Shown here: positions 34,100-46,777 of the stretch, piece after piece
Position numbering within the stretch: the first letter of the stretch is position 1
Layout: each line of letters starts with the position of its first letter
Assembly (NCBI GenBank): GCA_034509735.1
Contig: JACGWO010000012.1
Span: 27,619,188 to 27,683,187 of the forward strand
Direction: 5' to 3'
Origin: Sesamum alatum
Lineage: Eukaryota > Streptophyta > Magnoliopsida > Lamiales > Pedaliaceae
Length of the DNA stretch: 64,000 nucleotides
Program-made: the position numbers and the translations under genes
The notes under the pieces: model-generated
What the model saw: only the letters and a program-made list of their open reading frames with translations
What the model was told of the DNA's origin: nothing
The model's database searches: none

Positions 34100-35191
34100 T
34101 TTATATATCCTTAGTTTAGAAGATTTAGTCCTTTGTCAAAAATAAAAATAAAAATTAGAAGATTAATTATATTTACTGTTTCGTATATATGCGATAGTGG
34201 CAAAATAAAAATACTAGATAAAGAGGTGGTAATTACTAAACTAAATTAATTGTTTTAAGCAATTATGGAATTTTCACCATCGAATTTTAAAAAGTGACCG
34301 GATTTTATTGTCATGTACAAGGACTTTTTAAATTAGGAGAATTATTAATTGGATATTTTTTTATTATTCAGCCACCACATAATGACGTAGCAAAAAAATT
34401 TGTATATAACATGTATATAATTATAAAATAAATATTATACAGTATAAATTTAAAAAATATATTAATTCCACCTCGAAATGCCCTTCCCCAACCCGCCGCC
34501 TCTTCGTCCCCATAGAAGGTGGCAACACCGCCCTAACATGAGGGGGCGACGGCGGTCGCCCAAATTTGCATACGGTGACGTCGCCCCCCTCGATGGGTAG
34601 GCAACGCTTCACCCCTTCCTGTAGGCGGCGAAGAAGGGGATGGGTTGGGAGAGGGGTTAAGGATTAGATTAAATTTATATTATATAAATAATAATTTTAT
34701 ACTATTGATATTTTTTTGGTATCGATAATATATTTAAGTTGATTCTTGTAGGTAAGTATTTATATTACAAAGAAGAGATAAAAAGAAAATATCTTGTCGG
34801 TCTAATTAAAGTCTTCAAATAAAAAAATATTTTCCCTTTTTTTTTCATGTGATTGCTTATGTGGCGGGCGATTTTTTCATGTCAGAGCTTATGTGGCATA
34901 TAATAATAAAAAAATGACCGGTCAATGTTTTTTTCAATTAAAAATGTTCAAAAATTATACATGTCAGTAAATCAGCTATTTTTTTAAAATTCCGGCTGGA
35001 GTCGTATAATTACTTAAAAAAATATTAATTATAGAGTATTTTGTCACTTCTTTATATATGATTTTTTTTTTTTACTATCTCACACATAATTAAATCATTA
35101 ATTACAATTATCACCAGTTAATTAACTAATTAATTTGCAATGAAAAATTTTATTGAATCGCTTATTACATTATTGACTTTAAACTGCCTGT
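34100..35191. other. Intergenic DNA with a GC-rich island
   Basis: AT-rich except 34480-34660, where GC content jumps (CCGCCGCCTCTTCG..., GGGGGCGACGGCGG). The island's ends are roughly inverted (TTCCCCAACCC against GGGTTGGGAGAGG). The 63-codon minus frame across it resembles nothing known; it may be part of a transposon. Confidence 0.5.
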
Positions 35192-36205
35192 CTAGCTTTC
35201 TTGATCGGCTGCATCAACAGTGCATACAAAATTTTTGATATCATCGTAACATGCCCCGGCAAATTTGGGATCCATAATCTCCACCGCGTTGATGCCCTCC
35301 GTCGATGAACTTAGCTACCACGCGGACCCACGCGCCTCCAACATCTTCACAAACTCCTTCTGCTTATCGATCAGGAGGTCCCCGGCGTACCCCCTCACCA
35401 GAGACGTCGGCAGCCGTCCGATTTTTTCGTCGTGGGACCCACCAGCGAGGGGATCGCAATACTCGTGCCCTCGGTCCGCCCCCTCCGGCAATGCCAGCGA
35501 CCACATCAGATCAGTTGCATGAAGAGGGAGGATCGGATCCTTGTTCTTGAGCTCCGATTCAGTCCTCCGGAACCCACCGAAGAAGGGCTGGTTCATTATC
35601 AGCCCCATGATCTTCACGGGCCGGAGATCAACATCCACCACGCGGAGCGCTGCATGGTACACCATGTTCCCTCCGGCGCTGCTGCCCATCAAGAAAACCC
35701 TGGAGAAGTCTGCGAACTCTTTCATCCACGAATCAACCCCGTCGCCGCCCAGTGCTTGGGCTTTTACCCACATGATAGCCTCCACCGCGTCTTCGTACGC
35801 CGCCGGAAGACGGTGTTCCGGCGCCAGGCGGTACTCAAGGGAAGCGATCACGGCGGGGATATCTGCCGCCATGCGGCTGCATGAGTCGTGAAAAATGGAA
35901 GATGTGGCGCTCAGCAATACAAACCCACCGCCATGGAAGAAAAGAATGAAGGGAAGCTTGGTGTTCGGAGGCGGGCTTCGGGGCCGGAAGAGGCGAATGA
36001 AGGTGTGGTTTGTGGGGTTGAGAGGTAAGTCTTTGGATAGGGCTACGGGTTCGGAGCTGGTGGAGCCGGCCGGGTAAATCTCCGGGGATGCGGGTCGGGT
36101 TGGGAACTGGGTGGGCCTGGTGAATGATCCATCCGGATTTGGCACGATGTTGAGGAACTTGTAGGCGTCTTCCATGGATGGATTGATCTGTTGCTGGTCA
36201 GACAT
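35192..36205 (-). pseudogene. Plant carboxylesterase (CXE, alpha/beta hydrolase-3), C-terminus frameshifted
   Basis: Serine hydrolase of the plant CXE/GID1-like alpha/beta hydrolase fold. Intact from [20 protein letters not shown]: oxyanion-hole motif [10 protein letters not shown], nucleophile elbow MGSSAGGNM and acid [10 protein letters not shown]. After LEARG the frame is lost: GGG at 35327-35329 looks one G short, giving a TAG at 35315 (296 aa). About 40 bp later (near 35286-35292) one extra base restores the frame, which then reads VEIMDPKFAGACYDDIKNFV to a stop at 35192. The catalytic His expected in GGHHAV lies just at the second indel, so the 296-aa product lacks it. Corrected length would be about 337 aa, normal for the family. 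Either a recent pseudogene or two assembly errors. Confidence 0.85.
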
Positions 36206-36445
36206 TTTTGTTTGTTATGATATGGAAGAGATGAGTTTGGGATTTTGAAGGCAAAGATATATATATATATATATACAATCTTATTTTTAAATTATAATTA
36301 AATTTAATTAAATTTTTAATCCTTCTGTAAAAGATATATGGATACCACATTGATGTTACATGAAATATATGGTACAGAAACGCGACAGAAGATGTCGCGT
36401 GGATTTGGTGAAGGTGTACCTCATTGTCTCATTCATTAATATATA

Positions 36446-36705
36446 GAGTAAATTACATGACATGCCTTGAGATTAAATTAAAATCTATAAGCATCCCCTT
36501 TTTTTAGTAAACTTACTATTTCACCCTTTAAAGTTATCATTGTAATTACAACTACATCCTCTATTCAAAGATAAAACTTACACAAACACCCTTTAAAAAA
36601 ATATTACACCAACATAGTTCAAGAGGTGTTGATATAATTTTACAATATATAAGGGGTGTTTATATTATTTGATCTAATTTTAGGAGATATCACTATAATT
36701 TATCT
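36446..36705. mobile_element. MITE, GAGTAAATTAC TIR
   Basis: Third copy of the 4573/21455 family, in reverse orientation: 'ACACAAACACCCTTTAAAAA' and 'GAGGTGTTGATATAATTTTA' are recognisable. Ends GAGTAAATTAC and CTATAATTTATC. Confidence 0.6.
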
Positions 36706-36717
36706 TAATATATATGA

Positions 36718-37090
36718 TCCGGGTCGCTACCTGCGATCTCTAGCAAGTACCTCGCTAAACAATCTTGGATGCTTCCCATACTTGAGTGTTCCAAGCACGT
36801 CAGGCTAGCCGGGATGGTCCCCGGCGAAAATCCTCCGATACTTAAGTCAGTATAGGTCGAGATGATAATATGGCGATCCAATATAATAATTGAGGTCGAA
36901 TATATTTAACTTACCATAAATACTGTCGGATAGGTGTATATATAAAGCCAAACGTATGTACTTGCCTGATCTACGTGACGTCATCCCAAGGCTTGAGTTG
37001 TCCAATAATCAAGGACTCGGATATGTTCAGCATCTGTTACGATTCGGGTCGAGTCACATGGCCTGACGCAACGGGACTATGCTCGGAGCA
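36718..37090 (-). mobile_element. Solo-LTR-like fragment (copy 2, inverted)
   Basis: In reverse orientation it shows TATATATA, then CTGACTTAAGTATCGGAGGA, GGCTAGCCTGACGTGCTTGG and the end GGTAGCGACCCGGATC, the same order as at 12530 and 43430. Confidence 0.6.
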
Positions 37091-37760
37091 TGAGACCTTT
37101 TTGTGAGTTTGGCTCTTCTTCAAAACTATTTAGGTCTTTTTCTGATATATGGGTTGCATCCCATCAATATATGACATTATTTACTACCATCGATGTGGTC
37201 AATCTTGGATCATTACTATTTTTTTTTAGAATTCCCCTTTTTGTTTTTGGTTAATTAAGTGGCAATTACTCCACGGAACATCATTTCAACTCCATTTTAA
37301 TGCTTCCACTTAAAGGACCACCGAATTTCTCATACAATAATAATAATGATACCTAATTTCAATACATGTAGTATTACACATAGTATTATAGGCTACTATA
37401 ATGCGTTTGTTGAGCTCAACAAATCTTGTTCATATTACAAGTTTTAATTTAGCGCATGAAAAAAGTAAACTTCAATTGTTTTACGAAACACTAAATAATT
37501 TGAAATATGCCATAGACAAAATTAAATATTTTTAATTTGGATTTGTATAAAAAAATGAATTCCTCATATTCCAATTATCCTTCTAATTAGCCACGGAGGA
37601 CAACCGAACACTCTTGTCTCAACAACATTTAGATGTGCCAACCTCCATAATTAATGCTTCATCTAAGCATGAAGAAACTATAAACTACTTGCTTGGACAA
37701 TTAATGCCTTGTCTGCTCTGTTTTTAATGCAGTGGGAAAAGTCAACATATATTTAATTTA

Positions 37761-38574
37761 GGATTAAATACAGTTATCATCCTTGAATTATTCACTCCAC
37801 GTCAATTACCCTCTAAACTATTAAAAAAAAAAATTTAAAAATAAAGCCCTGACCTTCTAAATCCTTTAATTTTGAAGTTTGAAAAGTCGATTTTACCCTT
37901 ACTAAAATTGATTTCTGGAAAAAAAAATTAAAAAGATTTTTAAAATACCAAACCACTCTTTTTGAAGCTTTGCATAATTTTAGTTTTATTTGTTCATTAG
38001 AGCTCTTTTTATTTTTATAATCCTACAGTATTTGAAACTCATTTTATTTTAGCTTTATTTATTTGTCAAACTAAATTAAAAATAAATTTATACATTCATA
38101 TAATTAATTACCATATTTATTAATTATCATATATATATATATAAATATATGTTAAGTGCATATTTTCTATTAACTCATCATCCTTTCGATTTTATTAATT
38201 GTATGTTTATTAAATAAATATATAAATATATATATATAGATGCATGTATAAATATATTTTTAATTTGATTTGACAAATAAGTGAAATTAAAATAAAATGG
38301 GTTCCAATTACTTTAGGATTACGAAAATAAAAGAAGTTCAATGAACATGTGAAACTAGAATTAGATAGAGTTTCAACAATAGGCGATTTTAGTATTTTAG
38401 AAATTTATTTAATTTTTTTCAGAAAATAATTTTTAGTAAGAGTAAAATGGACTTTTCAAACTTAAAAGTTAAAGGAGTTAGAAGGTTAGGGTTTTCTTTT
38501 TAAGATTTTAATACTTTAGGAGGGGTAATTGATGTGGAATGAATTACTTTAGGAGTGGTAACTGTATTTAACCC
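37761..38574. mobile_element. Large foldback MITE (MULE-like)
   Basis: An 814-bp palindromic element: left GGATTAAATACAGTTATCAT, right end GGTAACTGTATTTAACCC. Flanks TTTAATTTA and TTTAATTTT match at 8 of 9, a Mutator-type target duplication. The arms stay roughly complementary to the AT-rich centre near 38100-38230. No coding capacity. Confidence 0.8.
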
Positions 38575-38789
38575 TTTAATTTTTTATATGTATTTTTATT
38601 GGATAGGACTTTCTATTATTCTTTTCTGAATCATTATTATTTTTTTATATTTACATATATATAGTTTTTTTATTAATTTTATAAATTAAATATTTTTTCC
38701 TAATACTTTTGTATGATATGACCAACTGACCAACAGTTCTAACTCAATAAAAAGTATATTTGATTTGACACCACTGACATAAAAAGTAA

Positions 38790-39240
38790 ATTTATTAGTT
38801 TCATCAAATAGTATTTTTCAGCCCTAACTTATAGTCTTTCTATTTTTGTCCTATTTATTACGGGAATCTCACTTTTAGTCCCCTAACTTTTACAAATTAG
38901 TATTTTTTTGTCCCATGACACTTCCCGTATGATATTCAACGTAAAAGGCCAGGTGACCGTTAAGTACATGGGACCAATAAAGTGCTACATTTTGAAAGTT
39001 GTGAGATTAAAAGTGAGAATCCCGTAGGCAATTGGACCAAAACTGTAAAGGCCCTAATGGTCAGGTCCTAAGCACGTGGCGTTTTTTCGTTACAATTTCT
39101 AACGACAATGTGTCATAGTATAATAAAAATTGAAAGTGCTATTTTTTAAAAATTATGGGACCAAAAGTGAGATTTCTGTAACTAATTGGACCAAAAATGG
39201 AACGGCCCTAAGTTACAGAATGAAAGGTGTTATTTTCCCA
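38790..39240. repeat. Inverted repeat with GTCC/GGAC arms
   Basis: Left arm 'CACTTTTAGTCCCCTAACTT', right arms 'GAGATTAAAAGTGAGAATCC' and 'GGGACCAAAAGTGAGATTTC'. The right side carries two partial copies, like a MITE with a duplicated arm. Noncoding. Confidence 0.55.
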
Positions 39241-39258
39241 AAAAAATATAATGATTTC

Positions 39259-39573
39259 CATTAGAAAAAAAATTAATATTATCTATATTTTTAATGATCA
39301 TGGCTAAAACACGTGATAACTATTATTAACTACGGTTAAATAAAACCGATGCAAAAACTAGCTTTTCCACCATGAAAAACTTATTTGTCACGGCTTCTAG
39401 CCGTGGTAAAAACATTCGCCATGCCTTTTAGCCATAGCAAATATTTTCGCCACTCTTGCAAAAACCACGACCGACAACCGTTGCGTGACTGTAGTCAATA
39501 ACTATTCGCTATGGTTGTTTAGTAGAATCATGACAAATTGTCATGATTAAATGTCATATTTTTTGTTGTATTT
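39259..39573. mobile_element. CACTA-like MITE (unsplit copy)
   Basis: Left CATTAGAAAAAAAATTAA; interior 'CATGGCTAAAACACG', 'CCACGACCGACAACCGTTGC', 'TGTCATGATTAAATGTC'; right end TTTTTTGTTGTATTT. About 315 bp; same family as 29529 and 47605. Confidence 0.65.
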
Positions 39574-41441
39574 ACACCATTAACAATACAAAATGCAAAT
39601 CAAGTAATCTAGACATGCTTTTACTTTCACATAAAAACTTGTACAAAATTGAAAATGGCGTGTAAATAACATGGAGTATGATGATGATCACTAGTGAAAT
39701 TAAACTGAATCTTCTGCCACAATTTTGGCAATGTAATTTTATTTATTTATTTATTCTATTTTCAGAATTGATTATACATAATTACATCATATAAATTGAT
39801 AACTATTTGATTTATTACAAATCGATCCAAATTCAACTCTATCATAAGAGTAGAGGTTTGAGCCCTTCATTTCTCATGGTTATAATATTACATTTTCTAT
39901 TCAAACAAACAAAAAGCCCTTGATTTTGTCATTGACTATTTGATTGAATGGACATCATCAAGAGACAGAATTGGACTCCGACTCGTTGAGGATTAAAGAA
40001 AAGAAAAGGAGTTATTTATCCAATTTGAATATCTATTTATAATATAAAATATAAAGTAAGATATTAAAATAGAGAATATGATTCTTTAATTATAAATTTG
40101 ATTTATAAATTATTCGCTGCATTCAAATGTCAAAATTTATTTGTTACATTAACAATTTCAAATAAAATACTATTCATAAACAAAGAGAAATTAAACAAAT
40201 AATAAACTTTACTCTTAAAGTGAACATATATATCCATATTCATGATATTCAAACAAAAAAAGAAATAATGCAAAGGTCTCAATATCAAAGGGTGAAGTTT
40301 TTAATTATACTTGTTAGGCATGCTAACGGGCGGTCATTACTTTATTCGAACTCGAATTTGGATTCGGACAAAATATCCGTAGTTATTATTTATGGATTAT
40401 ACTCATACCCTACTCGTATATTACCCATTGGATCTTATCTATGGTATATCCATAATAATGGGGTCCAATCTAAGTCCTATCTATGTTAAAATAAATGAAG
40501 CATTATACATATTTTTTTTTATAATGATATCATCAGAACATATTACTAAATTGATTTAATAAAAATATTTCATGAACTTGCAATCAATAAAATAAATTAA
40601 AAGCTATTTAATTTTTTAACATGTGCAAATTAAACATTGTTGAAATATAAATAAGATCTTGAGTTTGCTCAAATGTTAGACTGTTATTAATCGATTATAC
40701 AATCTACATATATTGGATATATGAACGGAAATTGAAGAACGACCAGGAAAAAAAGTTTGAAATCCGTACTTTAACTTTGAAATAATAATTTTTATCGATT
40801 TGAAATTGCGTTCAACTTCAATTTAATGAATTTTTTACAATTCAAATTCGAACAAATCTTATCAGTTTCATATTATAGTTTGAACTTGACTATTTTTTTA
40901 TAACAAGTAAATCGAGTTGAATGATATATAAAAAATATATAAGTTCGATGATTTTTTTAAATTTTATTCGTTCAATATCCATACCCACAGATATTTTAGG
41001 ATCTAGCCCTACCCATACCTAAATAATTATTTCAATGTGTATAAATTCGGGTCTGGATCGAATACAAAATTAATGGATTTCGAGTCTGAGTATTAATTAT
41101 TGTAGTGTGTCTTAATCTGGGTATATCCATCCATTAACGAGAAAATTAGAATATGCATTAGCTTGCTATTATTCCACTTCTTTTTCATTTTTTTTCCTTT
41201 ACTTTCAATTACTTTTCTTTGTTCTGAGGTCTTGCTGAACCAAGGTTCAAGAATCTCAAATTAAATTTTATCGAGCATTTTTTACTCGCATCATTAATTA
41301 ACATGGAGAATCACATAATTTGTATTAATTAAAATCGCCCAATTTACTAATTAATTACAACGTGCGACCATAAATCATGTCCACACATAAACTTGCAAGA
41401 AACTTGCAACCCCTATTATTAATTAAAAACGAAGCATAAAT
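39574..41441. other. AT-rich intergenic DNA
   Basis: No gene seen. An 89-codon open frame at 40220-40489 lies in low-complexity sequence and is not recognised. The last ~110 bp (41330-41440) is the 3' flank shared with the other ERF genes. Confidence 0.5.
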
Positions 41442-42002
41442 TCACTTAATTAAGGTCCTCATTTTCTTTCTAGGCACATTCATCTCCGACAATGCAGGTG
41501 AAAACAATAGTGTTGGCTGGTCAGCTGACGCCATATGGCTCCGCTTAGTCACCCTGACTGGCTCCGGAGCACCCGACCCGACAAGGTGCGGGAAATTAAC
41601 CCGTGCCCGCGACCCCCGCAGCTTAAACGCGGCTCTGTCATAAGCCAAAGCCGCCTCCTCCGGCGTCTCATACGTCCCCAGCCACATCCTGGCCCCTTTC
41701 TTGACGGGGTCCCTTATCTCCGCCGCGAACTTCCCCCACGGCCGCCGCCTCACCCCTCTGTACCGCCTCCACTCCACCGGAGGCGCCTTCACACCCCGCA
41801 GCGGCGCCTCCGCCTCTCCACCACTACTACTATCATTACACAGTAACTCCTCAACCATCTCCGACGACTCTTTCTCGTCGTCGATAACTGAGGTTGCATC
41901 ATTCCACTGACAATCAAGCGGAAAATCAGAGTCACTGAGGAGATAGTTTTGTATGGATTGGAGTAAGGATACATCAAATTCGGACAGATATTCTGCGTCC
42001 AT
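41442..42002 (-). CDS. AP2/ERF transcription factor, group IX-like (ERF3 of array)
   Basis: Intronless, 186 aa from [20 protein letters not shown]. An acidic middle ([14 protein letters not shown]) leads to [20 protein letters not shown], with AP2 at about residues 81-140 ([40 protein letters not shown]). Basic tail [11 protein letters not shown]. No upstream in-frame extension like those of ERF1 and ERF2. Its N-terminal coding DNA is the closest visible match to the ERF part of the chimera at 23951-24022. The coding region is GC-rich against AT-rich flanks, as in the other two. Confidence 0.93.
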   Translation of the reverse strand: MDAEYLSEFDVSLLQSIQNYLLSDSDFPLDCQWNDATSVIDDEKESSEMVEELLCNDSSSGGEAEAPLRGVKAPPVEWRRYRGVRRRPWGKFAAEIRDPVKKGARMWLGTYETPEEAALAYDRAAFKLRGSRARVNFPHLVGSGAPEPVRVTKRSHMASADQPTLLFSPALSEMNVPRKKMRTLIK

Positions 42003-42239
42003 TATGCGACCAACGAACGAGAAGGAATGAGATAGGAATGGAATTATTATTTGATTATAATTAATTATAGCGTACGAATTTGAATTATTTTCGAATGTTT
42101 TTGCTATGAATAATCGTAACTATATATATATAGAGTGCATGAGGGGTGGTAAAATTGCATGATGCGCACTTTTTTGAAGTGATTTCTTGGAAGGAGATAC
42201 ATTGTACTACTGATGATAACCCTAATTAATTCATGTTAA

Positions 42240-42248
42240 TCACGTTGA
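42240..42248 (-). promoter_or_regulatory. TCACGTTGA element upstream of ERF3
   Basis: Shared element, 238 bp upstream of the start, with the neighbouring 'TGAAGTGATTTCTTGGAAGG' also conserved. A TATATATATA tract lies near 42121-42132 with 'GAGTGCATGAG' beside it, as in the chimera upstream region ('GAGTGCATGGG'). Confidence 0.55.
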
Positions 42249-42792
42249 TGTAATTTTATTGTTTGTTTATTATCTCAACAAAAAGTAGCATCTTTCAATG
42301 TCAATAATCATAAGATGCTGTCTGGAGATTTTAATTACTTTATGCGTTTTGGGGGACCCATTGAAAATGAAAGGATTAGTTAGTTAATTAATTAAGAGTT
42401 AATTATACTAACCTCCACTACTATTATGGGAATATACAAATTCTCCCCTATTACTATCAAAATTACACAAACTTCCCTTTCAAAGATATCCACCTTACAA
42501 ATTGTCCATTCCGTTATTCAACTTAATGGATTTTGTTAATGCCATAAAAAAAATTGGTCTAAACTTTCTATAATATCCTCAACCTGAATAACTCTATTTT
42601 TTATAACTTAAATACCCCTTAGGAGTAATTTGTTATTTTTTAAATTTAAAAAGGGTGTATACTTGTAACTTTTAGTATATTATTTTATAATATTTTTTTA
42701 ATCACATACTGTGTATGTGTAGGTTGTGACATTAATTTCTGTTTAACAATCATTAAAACTTGTAAATTTTGTTGAAATTATATTATTTTATA

Positions 42793-43220
42793 GGGTAAAT
42801 TACATCTATCTCCCCTGATGTGTGGCATAATTACAAATACCCCTTGGTGTTTGAAAAATTACAAATACCCCTCTGAGGTTTGTAATTTTCAACCAAAGGC
42901 CTAAATTGACCGTTTTGCCCTTGATTTTTTTAGTTAAATTACAAAAAAAATCAGCCGAAGCAAATTGCATTATTAACTCCTTTGTGTAAAAAACTTTAAG
43001 AACCTCTTATTGCGCATTGTAGTCCAAAAAAATTCAAAAAATTTTAAAAATTAAATAAAATGCATAAGGGCGTTTTGGTCAGTTCACCCATAAAAATGAA
43101 TGAAAATGGGTAATTTGTTAGACAGTTACAAACCTCAGAGGGGGTATTTGTAATTTTTCAAACAACGAGTGGGTATTTATAATTATGTCAAATCTCAAGG
43201 GAGGTAGATGTAATTTACCC
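42793..43220. mobile_element. MITE with exact 9-bp target duplication
   Basis: A 428-bp element, GGGTAAATTACATC...GATGTAATTTACCC, flanked on both sides by TATTTTATA (42784-42792 and 43221-43229). Arms include 'TACAAATACCCCTCTGAGGT' and its complement. A related, more degraded copy is at 49236-49657. Confidence 0.88.
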
Positions 43221-43429
43221 TATTTTATAGAAAATAAAGCTTATATTTTGAGGAAAAAAGTACTTGAAGATATTTTGGTCCACTTCTATTTTCAAGTTTA
43301 TTGAATTATTTTTAGTTTTATAAATGGAGGGCAAAATGGTCATTTAAGCATATACCGTTAAATTTGACTAACACATGTTAGTCAGAGGGGGCGGGTGTAC
43401 CCCATTTCCCTAGAAAAGAAGCATTATGG

Positions 43430-43842
43430 ATCTCAAAATCCGCGCACAACGCAGTCAGGTAATGCAACCCGACCCGAATCCGCGACCCGGAGTGAGACCC
43501 GCTCCATAAGACCCGAGATGTGGACCATTTATTATCTGACAACTTAAGTTATGAAATGAAGCCACGTGGACTAGACAGGTACATAGATTTGGCTCTATAA
43601 ATAATCCAACTCCACCCCATTGATGGTAAGATTTATTGATTACATTCGATCTACTACTTTACTTATATCGCACTTTTATCATCTCGAACTTGAGTTGGCT
43701 TAAGCATCGAAGGGTCTGTATCTGGACCATCCCCACTAGCCTGACGTATTTTCTCTTCTCAGGTACCATTACATTTTGGGTGATAGATTGAGATCGTGAG
43801 CATTTACCTCATCAAAATATCGCTACCTGCCATCTGGATCAC
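43430..43842 (+). mobile_element. Solo-LTR-like fragment (copy 3)
   Basis: Same order as the 12530 copy: GAAGCCACGTGGACTAGACA, CTCTATAAATAATCC, 'CTACTACTTTACTTATAT', 'CTTGAGTTGGCTTAAGCATC', then CTGACGT...CTCAGGTACCATTACATTTTGG. Ends near GGATCACA. Confidence 0.65.
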
Positions 43843-46777
43843 AATATATTCAAAGTAAACAAAGAAACAAGACACTGTTATTAAAACTAAATTACCGATT
43901 CACATTCATGAACTTGAACTCGCAATCCCGTGGATTGTGCGATCTCAACTCCATCACTCAAGCAAGGCTTCATCGCCAATAATTGTTGATTCAATTTGCG
44001 TGAGAATTAAGACGTCAAACTTCACCTTTTCTCAAAGTTAAAAGTAAGAAACAAAAATATTGTTAATATTTATGTTTTTAACATATGGTTCACTAATATT
44101 GTTCAGAAAGTTAGGATTTGTACTGTCCCAATCAGAGATAATTGTAGCTAGCTCATAAAGAGATTGTCCAACTTTAGATCCGTAGCCTAATTTGAATTAA
44201 ATAAGTCGGATGTATATTGAGCAGATTTAAATAAGTCCTTTCAATGTAATTAATAGTTGGTAGAATTGTTGAAAAGACAGGCAGTACGTGCCACAGTCAA
44301 GAAATATTGAACCTAGACAACCCATGATACGACTTTGGAGCCACTCACCACCTTGCCTAGATTATACATTTAACTACGTTTAGTCGACTCAGCACGTTAT
44401 TCTTGTGTGTATATAATATATAATATTTTTATATTTTAAAATATATTATAAATAAAAAATATATATACATAAATCAATACATTATATTTTTTTTAAAAAA
44501 AAATCAATTTAGAGGTATAATTGACATAACAAAAATTTAGTATCACGATGTAAGTAATCATTTTTTGTGAATAAAAATAAGATTTACTTTTTATATTAAT
44601 ATAAATATAGATTATTAAAAATTAAGACGATTGTTGCACGTGCACCATAGATTATAACAGAGAAAACAAATGTTTGACCAATATCATATATATATATATA
44701 TATTAATTAGGAATAAATATATACTATACATAGTTGTTAGGGAATAATTTAATTAAACAAAATATTTTTTGGTTGTTAGATGTACGTACCCTCCTTTTGG
44801 GGATAATTGGTTGTTGGGACATAAATTGATTAAGGTATATATAATAAATACCTGCATTTTTGTATGACATGGAACGTATGTCTAAATTGATCAAACAGAC
44901 AAATATTAATATTTTCTGTTAAATTTATTTTAGTTAACTAATTCAGATAACATGACTTATATATATATATATATCATATTTGGATTTTGGGCAAAAAAAT
45001 ATATTTAAAAATAAAGCATAAAGTATTGTTATTTGAATAATTGATAAACGTTAACGTTTTTAATTATCGCCCAAAATCTAGACCAAATATTATTGGGAGT
45101 AGCTCATAATATGAACAAAATACTTTATATAAAGGAATCCCACCATAAACTTAAAATAAGAAGGAAATGTAGAGGGAATTTAAACGTGCAGAAAAAGAAA
45201 TAATTAAATATAAAATCTATTTATTCATCTCTTTTTTTTAAAAAAAAAAAGTTGTTTAATCAAACTTAAAGGTTGAAATAATGAATTTACTGACAAGATT
45301 GAAAAGTGGAAGGTGCATAAGTTTCCCGAAAAGTTAAGCAGCATTCCCATTAGTTTTCCATTTAATTCAAAAGTTTGTAATGTTCGAAGATAATAATTAA
45401 AGTTGTACGAAAGCCACCCAAGATGCTCGCGTGCGTTTCCTAGTTCAATTTTCCTAGAGCTTCAAGTAGCACAGTCGAGACGATGACCACTACTGATGTA
45501 GACATACAGTACTAATTGCTTATTAATTAATGTATAGAATCATATGTGTCTGAAAAATAACTACGATAATTTTAGTTTTATTAGAATTTTGGTTACCAAT
45601 CAAGTTCTAAAATTTACAAGAAAAAATGGCACGTTAACAACAAAATGTTTTGAAAATTGCAATTTGGTCGGAATTCAGCATCTGCTCCTCTTGTGAGCAC
45701 AAAATTCCATTTAGATTTACAATTTCGATAAAAAGTTTATTTAATGTGCTAATTTTTTAAAATTTTAGGTCCAAACTTGTCACCCTTGTAATTATGAAAT
45801 ATTCAAAATTACCAAAGTCTCTTGAAATTCATCTCCCATATCCACATCTTCTCCAAAGAGTTTTCTTATAGGTTCTTTAATTGTTATTCATTTTTAAATC
45901 GCAAGTAACTTACGTATTTAAAAGTGAATTCACTATTAAATGACAACATAACTAATTATATATATTCAGTCACAAGAAATTTTAATTTGTTATTCTAATG
46001 ATCTTTATAATTCTATTAGAAGATTATTTATATAAAAATTGTCCTTGCTAATAATTAGTAATAAAAGATTACGCGTTTGAATTAAGTTGTCGTTATAGAC
46101 AATTAGTATCACCTGTATCTAGTGAATATAAATATTGTCGTTATAAATGTGTCACTGATTGTCTAAATTGACTATTTTATTCATAATTATATCACTAATA
46201 ATATCAAAATTAAATTTGTCACTAATTATCTTTTGTTGGAGTGATCACCACATAGAGCATACAAAAACCCATACAAATAAATCAAATAATAATTGTCGTG
46301 CACGTGCCAATGAGGCATTACTCGCTTGATAAGGTTGAAGTCTTACAATAAAAAAAAAAATGGATTTAAATTCCACGGATGTAGGTGTATGTCTACTATT
46401 ATAACAGTTTCTTGTTTCTTGTTTCTTTAATGTATTTGAATGTATTCGTTAATTTGAGTTATTGATATATTGTATCAGTTTTTGAATTTGAATGTATTGA
46501 ATAATATAATGAATTCATAAATTATAAAAATAATTATAACATATATATATATATGTTTTATTACAAATACTCATCAAATTTATTAATTGTAAGAAGCTCG
46601 ATGAAACTTGGTCCATTACAAATTAAATACCTAGCACGCAGACCATTCTATCAGTAATATTCAAGAGACCATGGATTAATTTATAATTTATTCAAAACTA
46701 AAAGTAGTAAAGTGATGAAACCCCAAAGCTCATGCATGCATGCTTTCTCTCTCTGTAACTCTGCTTGTCACCACGTC
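43843..46777. other. AT-rich intergenic DNA
   Basis: No gene seen. Short AT microsatellites occur near 44684-44702 and 44958-44974, and a SINE-like sequence at about 46308-46510 (box-B-like GGATTTAAATTCC). Confidence 0.5.
46308..46510 (+). mobile_element. Diverged tRNA-derived SINE
   Basis: 'GCCAATGAGGCATTACTCGC', 'AAGGTTGAAGTCTTACAA', GGATTTAAATTCC and 'TGTCTACTATTATAACAGTT' follow the SINE order, with a 3' part rich in 'TTTGAATGTATT'. Boundaries approximate. Confidence 0.5.
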
